Shown piece by piece: positions 1 through 6,447 of a DNA stretch of 11,153 nt. The DNA comes from Cephalothrix spiralis. Taxonomy: Eukaryota; Nemertea; Palaeonemertea; Archinemertea; Cephalotrichidae. Within the stretch, counting starts at the first letter, position 1, and the number at the start of each line of letters is the position of its first letter. The notes beneath the pieces are model-generated. The model saw only the letters and a program-made list of their open reading frames with translations, made no database searches and was not told the DNA's origin. The DNA lies in NCBI GenBank assembly GCA_032353305.1, contig JAUCNG010380370.1:1-11153 (forward strand). Direction: 5' to 3'. The translations under genes and the position numbers were made by a program.

Positions 1-199
1 TTAGGATTCAATGAAATGAATCGATATAAATTCTGAATAAGTTGATTTTGGTAAATAATGATCAATAATCGAATACCCGAATATATTCATAAACTAATGA
101 ACTGTTTGATTAAAGATAAAAATATATTAAAAAAAATTGCTAAATAGTAAATATTAGAATAAGTTCACGGACAGTCAGAATATGTGTACGTTTCACCAA

Positions 200-249
200 C
201 AGGGTTATAATAGTTAACCCTGACCCCAGCCAGGTAGGCTGGGGTCGGG
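200..249. repeat. Two adjacent hairpins
   Basis: The first stem pairs CAGGGTTA (200-207) with TAACCCTG (215-222) around a 7-nt loop. The second pairs GACCCCAGCC (222-231) with GGCTGGGGTC (237-246) around a 5-nt loop. The second can be extended by a G-U pair and two G-C pairs into 218-220 and 248-249, which competes with the first stem. No function is known. The GC-rich second stem stands out against the AT-rich surroundings. It could be a structured intronic element or a remnant of a small inverted-repeat transposon; I saw no matching target duplication. Confidence 0.6.
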
Positions 250-300
250 AAAACTGACTAAAGTCTTCCTAAGGGGTGTCGGTCTTTTGGGTTTCAACCA

Positions 301-391
301 TTTCGGCCTCAACACTTTCGGCTTCAGTACACTTTCGGCTCATTGCAACTTCAACTTCAGTACACTTTCGGCTCTAACTTCATCGGCTCTA
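301..391 (+). repeat. Degenerate 16-17 bp minisatellite
   Basis: The core TTTCGGC recurs at 301, 316, 333 and 366, with a degenerate form (ATCGGC) at about 382, giving a period near 16-17 bp. One unit, around 349, has lost the core. The 20-bp stretch CTTCAGTACACTTTCGGCTC is identical at 322-341 and 355-374, two units apart. On the + strand this is a C/T-rich, intronic short tandem array of about five to six units. No coding or regulatory meaning is evident. Confidence 0.7.
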
Positions 392-508
392 GTATACAAG
401 TTAATTAAGAAGACTATTGTGGAGACCAAAATTATTTTTTGGGGACAAGGTAGGTCTTTTTGACCTAAATTCTTATTGGTTAATAATATTTTCAAAAATT
501 TTTTACAG

Positions 509-667
509 AAATATTTTGGCAAGTGCATCAGCTGATCATACGGTATGTCTATGGGACCTTATGACAGGACAGACGGTTAACACATTTAAAAAACACACAG
601 ATAAGGTACAGACGATTGATTTTCATCCGACGGAAACGTCAACACTTTTAAGCGGAGGATTTGACAA
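509..667 (+). CDS. PWP1: Internal exon of a PWP1-like WD40 repeat protein
   Basis: This 159-nt exon begins after the acceptor TTTTTTACAG (AG 507-508) and ends at the strong donor CAA|GTAAGT (GT 668-669). Reading from 510 it encodes 52 full codons. It starts [16 protein letters not shown], the end of a WD repeat with its WD dipeptide, continues through [12 protein letters not shown], the start of the next blade, and closes with LLSGGFD. A split AA|N codon, probably Lys, spans the donor; a single base (509) completes a codon, probably Arg, from the previous exon. The exon is therefore symmetric in phase. The ASASAD-TV-LWD and HTDKVQT--FHP signatures are characteristic of PWP1, a conserved nuclear/nucleolar WD40 protein linked to ribosome biogenesis and rRNA transcription. 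PWP1 identity is inferred from remembered family sequence. No stop or frameshift interrupts the exon and the splice sites look functional. Flanking exons were not found, so an isolated duplicated exon cannot be excluded. Confidence 0.88.
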
Positions 668-924
668 GTAAGTTTTAATCAAGTTAATCTTCCCTAATCC
701 TTTTCTCTAACAGTAAATAGTAATTTTTCGACCTGTTAGGAAATTTAGCTCTGTTGGTAAAATCATTGTACATAACATAAATCTGTCAGCCGAATGGCCG
801 AAAGCTGTGAGATGATTCGGCTGACGGCTTACGGCTCGCGGCCAATTTGCTGTCAACCTTAATGTGTCGCGGAGTTTTCTAGTGATCCATCTTATACATG
901 ATAATATTTCATGATTAAGCACGG
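668..924 (+). other. Intronic sequence after the PWP1-like exon
   Basis: It opens with the donor GTAAGT at 668-673. A GC-richer patch at 788-845 contains the repeated words CGGCTGACGG and CTCGCGGCC, but I could assign no element to it. No coding signal was seen. It ends where the first foldback element begins. Confidence 0.5.
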
Positions 925-1059
925 TGCCTCTTAAAGACGATTAGGTCGAAAAAGTTAGGCCCACGTCTAAACTTTGGGAAATGAGAGATACATATCTAGG
1001 GTAAAGTTACATTTCTTTTTCTTTTGGTTTTCGAGAAATGCGCAGTCGAGTTTAAGGGT

Positions 1060-1071
1060 TGCGCATGCGCA
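1060..1071. promoter_or_regulatory. NRF1-type palindrome, left arm of foldback copy 1
   Basis: Exact TGCGCATGCGCA, the palindromic form of the NRF1 consensus (YGCGCAYGCGCR). It lies within 14-bp TTGCGCATGCGCAA. The second site expected in this arm is reduced to TGCGCAG at 1039-1045 by an apparent 6-bp loss. Actual binding in this organism is inference; NRF1-family factors are known across animals. Confidence 0.5.
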
Positions 1072-1304
1072 AATCGAAAAATTTACTATGGATCCCGGCA
1101 CAATAGGGGGATTTTTCTATATGTCTGTAATACAATTATATGATGTAAAATCAGCCGTTACCGAGTTATTAAGAGTCAAAATTGCCCAAATTTACCGTAA
1201 AATTCGGCAATTTTGATTCTCAATAACTCGATAACGACTGGTTTTAGACCATATAAGTGTATTGTGCCCCTGTTGTTCCGCAATCCGCTGTTTTTTATTC
1301 GATT

Positions 1305-1343
1305 TGCGCATGCGCACCCCTAAAACTCGACCGCGCATGCGCA
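1305..1343. promoter_or_regulatory. Pair of NRF1-type palindromes, right arm of foldback copy 1
   Basis: TGCGCATGCGCA at 1305-1316 and CGCGCATGCGCA at 1332-1343 start 27 bp apart. The intervening segment holds CCCTAAAACTCGA. The same arrangement recurs in copy 2 at 5018-5056. The sites belong to the transposable element and not to a recognisable promoter. Confidence 0.5.
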
Positions 1344-1479
1344 TTTCTCAAAAACTAAATAAGGAAAGTAACTCGTTGAAAGCAGTTTTAAGGACCCTAG
1401 AACTGTATCTCTCATTTCCCAAAGTTTGGACCGGGCCTAACTTTTTTGACCTAATCGTCCTCAAGGCATAAGGTGACGG

Positions 1480-2075
1480 TACTTCAATGTTTACACTGTA
1501 TTTAAAAGTAAATACAGAAAGCGAAGATGAGAGGTTTGTTCGGATTTAACAAGTCTAGACATGGCAAAGGGGAATAGCAAATTTGCATGTTTCTTGTCGA
1601 AGATTAGCCTGATATCAGAACCTATGTTCATTGATGGCGGAAATCCAATATTGGCTAATTACTCTGGACAGAAACTTGTGTAATTGCAAAAGTGTAAGGT
1701 TACATTATTAATGCGCAGTCCAATAATTTCAAGTTTACTTCTAATGGCTATTAACAGCCTAATGAGCGTTTGTGTTGAAATTTTGTAAACAACCCAAATA
1801 CTCATTCAACTTTCGCTCTTGGACATACACTACATGAGTTATTCTGTAGAAGGACCACCCCAATACCCAAATTTATGTGACCAAATATAACCCTACCACC
1901 TCCCCCCTCTGGTTTGATATCTGTGAAAGGTCAGATTAAAGAGCTTATCCCGGTTCTTTGAAATGGGTCGAAAACTAGGATAGATGAAAAAATACTATAT
2001 GTTGTCCATCTTAGCTTTCTAACAGCCGGACTTCGTTAATTCTAGCGTAGTTCAAACCCTGTTGTATAAGACACC
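1480..2075. other. No gene seen; AT-rich intronic or intergenic DNA
   Basis: No exon with both splice sites and a conserved protein family was recognised on either strand. A short ATGCGCAGTC at 1711-1720 resembles the outer NRF1-like block of the foldback family, but nothing around it supports a copy. A C-rich tract lies near 1890-1910. Confidence 0.5.
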
Positions 2076-2079
2076 ACGA

Positions 2080-2275
2080 TTGTAAAGTGGCCAGAGTGAC
2101 CGCCTTGTTATTTAAGATCCCGGGTTTGAGTACCGCCTCCTTCCATCATGTCGAACTTCCTCAGCTCTTTCTTACTTTTAAGAATTGCTCTTGGTCGGTC
2201 AGGTTAAAAATACGGAGTGTGATGTCGTTCGGCAAGAGAAGCTCAATTTTCCTGATTTCCGAAGTACTGGATTGA
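2080..2275 (+). mobile_element. tRNA-derived SINE, degraded copy
   Basis: An A-box-like TGGCCAGAGTGAC (2088-2100) and a B-box-like GGTTTGAGTAC (2123-2133) sit about 35 bp apart, as in an internal RNA polymerase III promoter. Downstream, TGTCGAACTTCC resembles CTCGACATTTTCC of the copy at 4411. GGTCGGTCAGGTTAAAAATA followed by CGGAGTG (about 2193-2218) resembles the body of the minus-strand copy at 5718-6023 (GGCTCGGTCAGGTCAAATAC then GTGGAGTGGGA). I therefore place it in the same SINE family. The shared 3' tail (CAGGCCTAGGG and beyond) was not found, so the copy appears truncated or badly decayed at that end. The open frame across it (2087-2275) is not a gene. Confidence 0.6.
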
Positions 2276-2289
2276 AATTATGAAATACC

Positions 2290-2976
2290 GGTCCGGGATT
2301 ATCTTGGATTTCGGTACTGACACTGCAACACCTGTGAAAGAGGGGCGATGAAGGGTCTCCATCCCGATCTCGATGGAAAATTCGTCATTTCGTCAGACAA
2401 TGACTCCAATCACGACCTTGTCACTGACCGCTGAGCGATTTTAGGTGTAATTAATAGGGCGAAAACAAGATTTAGATTCCAAAAAATAGAAATGGTCTTT
2501 CCCCGGTCCCGATGGTTTTTATCGCCCTTTCCCGTTTTAGAAAGGAACCTTTCACCCCCTCTTGAAACATCACCAACCGATTAATTTAAAATTTTACCCT
2601 ACTTAAACTAGATCTAGAACTGCAAGGTTATCCCGTTTTATCATTCAAATTCACAATTTTAATTAAAACCGTTACATCTTTTTTCTTCCATTCATTGAAC
2701 TTTCCGAAACCCTGTCCCTGGAAGGATACAATATCTTCCTTTTCAGAAACGTTTAAAAAGAACTTTAATATTGCGTATTGAATTACTTCACTCCCAAAGC
2801 GGGGTATCGTCACAAAAATTGCATCAAGCTATTCATTCATATTACCTTTTCATAAAATTCTTCAACATGTAACAGATGATTTTTAATTAAGAATCTATCA
2901 AATTACACATTATAATTCCTGTGCTAAAGTACAGGTTTTGTCCTGTATTTATGTATCCCTGTCAAAGCCCTGTTAC
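2290..2976. other. No gene seen
   Basis: AT-rich sequence with scattered C- and G-rich words around 2330-2580 (for example GAAAGAGGGGCGATGAAGG and CCTTTCACCCCCTCTTG). These weakly resemble inverted copies of each other but are too divergent to call an element. No convincing exon is present. Confidence 0.45.
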
Positions 2977-3018
2977 GACGGAATCAGGGAATGTTTATAA
3001 ACATTCCCTGGACGGAAT
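2977..3018. mobile_element. Probable minimal hAT-type remnant: two joined terminal repeats between an 8-bp target duplication
   Basis: A perfect 26-bp palindrome (2985-3010) consists of CAGGGAATGTTTA joined directly to its reverse complement. It is bordered exactly by the direct repeat GACGGAAT at 2977-2984 and 3011-3018. An 8-bp target duplication and termini beginning CAGGG are hallmarks of hAT superfamily transposons, so the simplest reading is an element whose whole interior was lost, leaving both terminal repeats abutted. The palindrome and duplication are seen directly; the hAT assignment is inferred from family knowledge. Confidence 0.7.
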
Positions 3019-3075
3019 GCGGATACTACCCTCTCGTTTAAAAGTACTAGAGTACATTATAATTTACTGCGCTTT

Positions 3076-3099
3076 GATGATGATATGATGATGATGATG
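3076..3099 (+). repeat. Short GAT microsatellite
   Basis: An interrupted (GAT)n run, GATGATGATAT followed by GATGATGATGATG. Short and probably neutral. Confidence 0.8.
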
Positions 3100-3102
3100 G
3101 AG

Positions 3103-3340
3103 ATCGAATCAATTGACTACTTTTGATATATTAAATATTTACGGCTACATTCATATACTTATGTTACTAGTTCGTTGTTGTTTATTATAGTTAATCATAT
3201 TCATCATCGTTTTAGTCTATTTGCTGTCAAACAACGTACAATATCAATATGATTTAAAAAAATCGTTAAATGGTATTTACGAATTCCCCTAGCGTGACAA
3301 GGTCAGCCATAAATTGAGAATTTATTAACACCTGCATACA
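3103..3340. other. No gene seen
   Basis: AT-rich sequence without a coding signal, RNA gene or recognised repeat. Confidence 0.45.
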
Positions 3341-3341
3341 A

Positions 3342-3415
3342 GGATTCAGCGGCCGAGTGGTCTATGGCGCTGGTAGTTAATTATCGCAAGGGGTGCACGT
3401 TCGAGTCCCGTAAGA
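3342..3415 (+). pseudogene. tRNA-Leu-like relic (tRNA pseudogene or SINE head)
   Basis: An A box (GGCCGAGTGGTC, 3351-3362) and a B box (GTTCGAGTCCC, 3399-3409) are both close to consensus. The start GCGGCCGAGTGGTCTATGGC resembles class II tRNAs such as tRNA-Leu, and a loop-like GTTAATT would place TAA in the anticodon position. The anticodon stem does not pair properly, and no acceptor stem could be drawn between 3342-3348 and the 3' side. A functional tRNA is unlikely. It may be the head of a SINE, but the tail shared by the other SINEs here is absent. Confidence 0.55.
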
Positions 3416-3496
3416 AGCATGTATAATTTGATTTCAAGAATTCTCAGATATTTGACCGATAATTAGACAAAATGTCGGAAAATACTCTATGTGAGC

Positions 3497-3550
3497 AAGA
3501 TGTGTACTTAGTACAGATATTAATCTCTTGTTTACTAGAGTAATTATGAT
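3497..3550 (+). repeat. Short interspersed repeat, copy A
   Basis: This stretch runs from AAGATGTGTACTTAGTACAG to CTCTTGTTTACTAGAGTA and aligns with 10391-10440. The best block is CTCTTGTTTA(C/A)TAGAGTA, with one mismatch over 18 bases. Family and full length are unknown. Confidence 0.5.
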
Positions 3551-3664
3551 TATCCATTCCGTAAATTTTAAAACAATTTTTTTACCATATTTTCTGATAT
3601 TGCATCCAACCAACCACCGACTCGGCTCCTGCATAATTGTAACATCAACAAACATACTCTAGTT

Positions 3665-4060
3665 TGCTTGTACATATGCTGGGGTGGGTGCCTGGATGGT
3701 TACCATTTTTTGCCAAAAACCAAAAAAAATAATTTAGTAGTAAAGTTGCAAAAATTGGGTGCATGGTTGGTCAAGATTTTCTATAAAAAATAAGCGTCTT
3801 GTGGAAAAAATTTAGCTTGAAAAAAATCTAGGTCGCAGACAATTTTGAGTATTTTTCACCCGCGTGCAAAAAATAGGAGGTTGTTGGTCAGAAATTGAAT
3901 GGAATAAATTGGCACATTGGAAAAAATTGGCAAAAAAGAGTGGGTGGCGGCAAAGGTGCCCTTTTACAATTTTTTCATGCCATTTGGTAATTTTGATAAT
4001 TTTTGGCATACGTGTATACTTTTCCACGACACCCTAATGATTTGCTAAAAAAACTGGCCA
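3665..4060. repeat. G/T-skewed, homopolymer-rich tract with loosely repeated units
   Basis: Runs of A or T alternate with GGT/GGGT words. Phrases such as GGGTGCCTGGATGGTTACC (about 3686), GGGTGCATGGTTGGTCA (about 3758) and GGAGGTTGTTGGTCAG (about 3875) look like degenerate versions of one unit. The words TTGGCA and AAAAAATTGG recur. It could be an old unassigned transposon or a decayed tandem repeat. No protein similarity was recognised on either strand, although frames are open on the minus strand (3812-4027). Confidence 0.35.
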
Positions 4061-4400
4061 AAAGGGTCCAATGCCTATCTCATTCTCCCAAACATTCTTA
4101 ATCACAATCATAGATGTAAATATATTTATTTCAATACACTCATTTGAACACCCGTAATTGTAAGTCAAGATTTCGATTTATTTTAACATCATATTAAATT
4201 TGCTGTGATGTTCATCATATCTGACAGATGTCTGCAATTGAGATTGTCTCTTAAGGTAATAATCATTGATCAGATTTAAGAGCTATCTATGAACCTATGT
4301 ATTGATGATAGGAAGTTGATTTCGTTTTTAAGATTTTATAATATAATAATTCAGACTGATGCATAAATGTGCCTCAAATAGCAAGCGATTATGATTAAAA
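4061..4400. other. No gene seen
   Basis: AT-rich DNA up to the SINE head. No exon, RNA gene or repeat could be supported. Confidence 0.45.
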
Positions 4401-4410
4401 CAGACACGCC

Positions 4411-4650
4411 TCGGTGCCTGCGGCAGAGTGGTAGGGCGTCAGTCTTTGAATCCGGATGTCGCGGGTTCGAGACCCGGGCTCGACATTTTCCATCGGGAAT
4501 AACCTTGGGCACTTCAGCGTTCGCCTCCTGGTGGCTCGGTCAGTTATATAGATACTAGGTTAGAGTGCAGGATAGGTCTACAGGCCTAGGGTAAATGCTC
4601 ATAAAGCGGACTATCTGTATATATTTGAGCCAGTCACATTTGACGCCCTC
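4411..4650 (+). mobile_element. tRNA-derived SINE (full-length or nearly so), plus strand
   Basis: The head carries an A box (GCGGCAGAGTGG, 4420-4431) and a perfect consensus B box (GGTTCGAGACC, 4464-4474), the split promoter used by RNA polymerase III. After the tRNA-like part comes a body with TTCGCCTCCTGGTGGCTCGG (about 4519-4538). The tail then contains CTACAGGCCTAGGGTAAATG (about 4579-4598), TATTTGAGCCAGTCA (about 4622-4636) and TGACGCC (4641-4647). Body and tail match the minus-strand copy at 5718-6023, so this is one SINE family. It has no coding capacity and would depend on a LINE for mobility. Compared with that copy, a segment after GGCTCGGTCAG appears deleted here. Confidence 0.85.
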
Positions 4651-4754
4651 ACAATAAGTTGAAAGTTGAGTTTATCTCCGCTAGGAGCATCATTCTATAT
4701 GCTGTAACTTCAAATGGGTATTCAATGTTGGTATATATAAACAGCAATGCAACC

Positions 4755-5062
4755 CTTTTGCATGCGCCGTCGAGTTTTAGGGTTGCGAAAATCGGAAAAA
4801 TTAGAACGGATTCTGGAACAATAGGGACATGTTTCTATCTGTCCGTAATACAGTTTTATGACATAAAATCCGCCGTTTACCGAGTTATTAATAGGTGTAT
4901 TAATTGTGACGTCATTATCAATAAATCGATAACGGCTGATTTTACGTCATAAAACTTTATTAAAGACAGATAAAAACATGCCCTTTTGTTCCGGATTTCA
5001 TTTTAATTTTCCCGATTTGCGCATGCGCAACCCTAAAACTCGACTGCGCATGCGCATATCTC
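4755..5062. mobile_element. Palindromic foldback MITE, copy 2
   Basis: This is an inverted repeat centred near 4906 and homologous to the element at 925-1468. Left-arm blocks GTCGAGTTTTAGGGTTGCG (4769-4787), TTCTGGAACAATAGGG, TTTTATGACATAAAATC and CCGAGTTATTAAT have complements in the right arm (GATAACGGCTGATTTTACG, GTTCCGGAT, CGCAACCCTAAAACTCGAC at 5026-5044). The centre carries TGACGTCA at 4907-4914, absent from copy 1. The outer roughly 120 bp of each arm of copy 1 (with GACGATTAGGTC) was not found, so the copy is truncated at both ends or belongs to a shorter subfamily. The open frame through 4659-4952 is not a gene. Confidence 0.82.
5018..5056. promoter_or_regulatory. Pair of NRF1-type palindromes, right arm of foldback copy 2
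   Basis: Exact TGCGCATGCGCA at 5018-5029 and again at 5045-5056, 27 bp from start to start. The left arm retains only TGCATGCGCCG (4759-4769) for the outer site and TTGCG (4783-4787) for the inner one. NRF1 recognition is inferred from the consensus. Confidence 0.5.
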
Positions 5063-5065
5063 GAA

Positions 5066-5717
5066 GTCTGCCATATAATTTTTTTTCTTACTTTGCGTGC
5101 TTAAGAAGATAATAACAGAGGGCAACGTCTTTACTCGGCACTAAAGGGTGTGACTAAAACCGCCTATCTGTCAGCCGTTTTGAATTAATCCTTTTGCTGG
5201 ACATATAGCTGGACCGAAACATTTAAAATTTATACTAAAAAGTTTTAAATTCTTTGCTACTACTGCAAAACCAATATAGTTAACGAGAGCTAAGTATATG
5301 TGTATCTTTTACGCTGAAACCTTTGAGAATTATGATCAAGATCAGATCTGAATTATTTTGGTGTAAAAACTGCAAAGTCTCTTTTGTAGCATTACTGTTT
5401 TTGATGAACACCTAATATATATTCTCGAAATTCTCTGTACAGTTCAGATAGATATACTATAACGAATGTCTTTTTACTAGCATAAGCATAAAAAGATAAT
5501 CCACGGACTTTTGCTTTGACCGTGTAAGGGCTTTTCTGAGAACTGTTTTATCACCACAAATAATTACCAATTAATCTACCATTGCAGAAGGCCAATAATC
5601 TATTTTGAAACAAAACAAGTTGTTAAAAAACACACTTTTAATTGACGCTCAGAAAGTTAAAGAAACTTTTAATAACCTTTCTCTCTTTTCTTTATTATCA
5701 TTTCTTCTTCTATATAG
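5066..5717. other. No gene seen; AT-rich spacer between foldback copy 2 and the minus-strand SINE
   Basis: A small AT-only inverted repeat pairs ATTTAAAA (5221-5228) with TTTTAAAT (5243-5250). A pyrimidine-rich stretch (about 5675-5712) abuts the 3' end of the SINE. An acceptor-like ATTGCAG at 5582-5588 is followed by a frame without WD40 similarity. No exon is supported. Confidence 0.45.
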
Positions 5718-6023
5718 GGCGTCAGATGACTGGCTCAAATACACACTTTATGGTCCACTTGCTGAGCATTTACCCCTAGGCCTGTAGGCCAGCCCGCACT
5801 CTTATCTATTTTCTATGTACCGATTAGCAGTGGGATTTTTACCCCGAAGGGAGGGACCGTGTCCCACTCCACGTATTTGACCTGACCGAGCCACCTAGGA
5901 AGCTATGCGCTGAGGAACTTGCTTAAGGTTCCACCCGTTGGAAAGTAGTGTCGAGACTGGGTATCGATCTAGGGACCCCTGGATCGCTGACCGAGTGCTC
6001 TGACCACTACACCACCGAGCCAC
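5718..6023 (-). mobile_element. tRNA-derived SINE, minus strand (about 306 bp)
   Basis: Read on the minus strand, it begins at 6023 with GTGGCTCGGTGGTGTAGTGG (A box region, about 6003-6015). The B-box-like GATCGATACCC (5959-5969) is mutated from GGTTCGANNCC. The body includes GTGGCTCGGTCAGGTCAAAT (about 5874-5893). The tail CTACAGGCCTAGGGGTAAAT followed by GCTCA, then TATTTGAGCCAGTCA and TGACGCC, ends at 5718. The tail matches the plus-strand SINE at 4411-4650 almost base for base in several blocks. The open frame running plus-strand through 5605-5787 is an accident of this tail. Confidence 0.85.
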
Positions 6024-6428
6024 AAATCACTTTTGCTATTAAAGGTCCCTATCAGTGCGCTGAAAATGGCTTACTAAAGTACGCTGATTAGTGTAATCGT
6101 CTAGACCCTATATGATTATTAATTTGTTTGTATGTTTCCTTGCGTTGGGCATTTCCCTGGACATTATAACTCCTAATTAGGTTCGATATTTATGGGATAA
6201 AAGATGACATAAAATATGATCTTTATATGGATTATGTCAAAATAATTTTATCTGAAATCGTGTTTTGTATTCTTCTTCGTAAAGTTACACGTATTATATT
6301 CACCAAGCACGTTTTGCACCAGAAGTACACGTCTTGATTGGCTTATGACTCGCACTTCTTTATAATTATCACCAAGAAAGGATAGAAAGATTGTGCGTCG
6401 ATATTTGCGCCTTAGCTTTTGTATTTTA
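6024..6428. other. No gene seen
   Basis: AT-rich DNA with no recognised exon, RNA gene or element. Confidence 0.45.
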
Positions 6429-6447
6429 TGACGTCATTATGACGTAA
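6429..6447. promoter_or_regulatory. Tandem CRE-like sites
   Basis: A perfect TGACGTCA (6429-6436) is followed by the variant TGACGTAA (6440-6447), 11 bp from start to start and so on about the same helix face. These match the binding site of CREB/ATF bZIP factors. No TATA box, exon or transcript start was identified next to them, so function is speculative. Confidence 0.4.

Larger units (their letters stand above)
1..508 (+). other. Probable intron upstream of the PWP1-like exon (3' part)
   Basis: This AT-rich stretch ends in a T-rich tract and the acceptor TTTTTTACAG (AG at 507-508), which directly precedes the WD40 exon. No coding segment resembling the expected preceding part of PWP1 was recognised here. 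It contains a pair of adjacent hairpins (200-249) and a short minisatellite (301-391), described separately. The frame stays open from about 417 into the exon, but that upstream part (residues such as [20 protein letters not shown]) does not resemble WD40 sequence and crosses the acceptor, so I read it as intron. Confidence 0.6.
925..1468. mobile_element. Palindromic foldback MITE, copy 1 (nearly complete, about 544 bp)
   Basis: The two halves are inverted copies meeting at position 1196 (TTTAC, C, GTAAA at 1191-1201), each arm about 271 bp. The outer end TGCCTC at 925 pairs with the end GAGGCA-like CAAGGCA at 1468. Matching blocks include GACGATTAGGTC (936-947) with GACCTAATCGTC (1448-1459), the block AAACTTTGGGAAATGAGAGA in the left arm with its complement in the right, the NRF1-like palindromes, and CGAGTTATT (1162-1170) with AATAACTCG. 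A few indels of 6 to 30 bp separate the arms. There is no open reading frame for a transposase, so it is non-autonomous. TAAGCACGG (916-924) and TAAGGTGACGG (1469-1479) may be a decayed target duplication, but this is weak. The superfamily is unassigned. Confidence 0.85.

Noticed and set aside
417-508. Open frame continuing upstream of the WD40 exon
   Set aside because: It has no ATG start, runs through a T-rich tract and splice acceptor, and its residues do not resemble PWP1, so it is intron read-through.
1262-1471. Open frame on the plus strand
   Set aside because: It lies entirely in the right arm of the foldback element, and its sequence is explained by the inverted repeat.
4659-4952. 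97-codon open frame
   Set aside because: It crosses from flanking DNA into the left arm and centre of foldback copy 2, with no protein-family resemblance.
5582-5787. Acceptor-like ATTGCAG followed by an open frame as a candidate next PWP1 exon
   Set aside because: No WD40 signature; the distal part is the tail of the minus-strand SINE.
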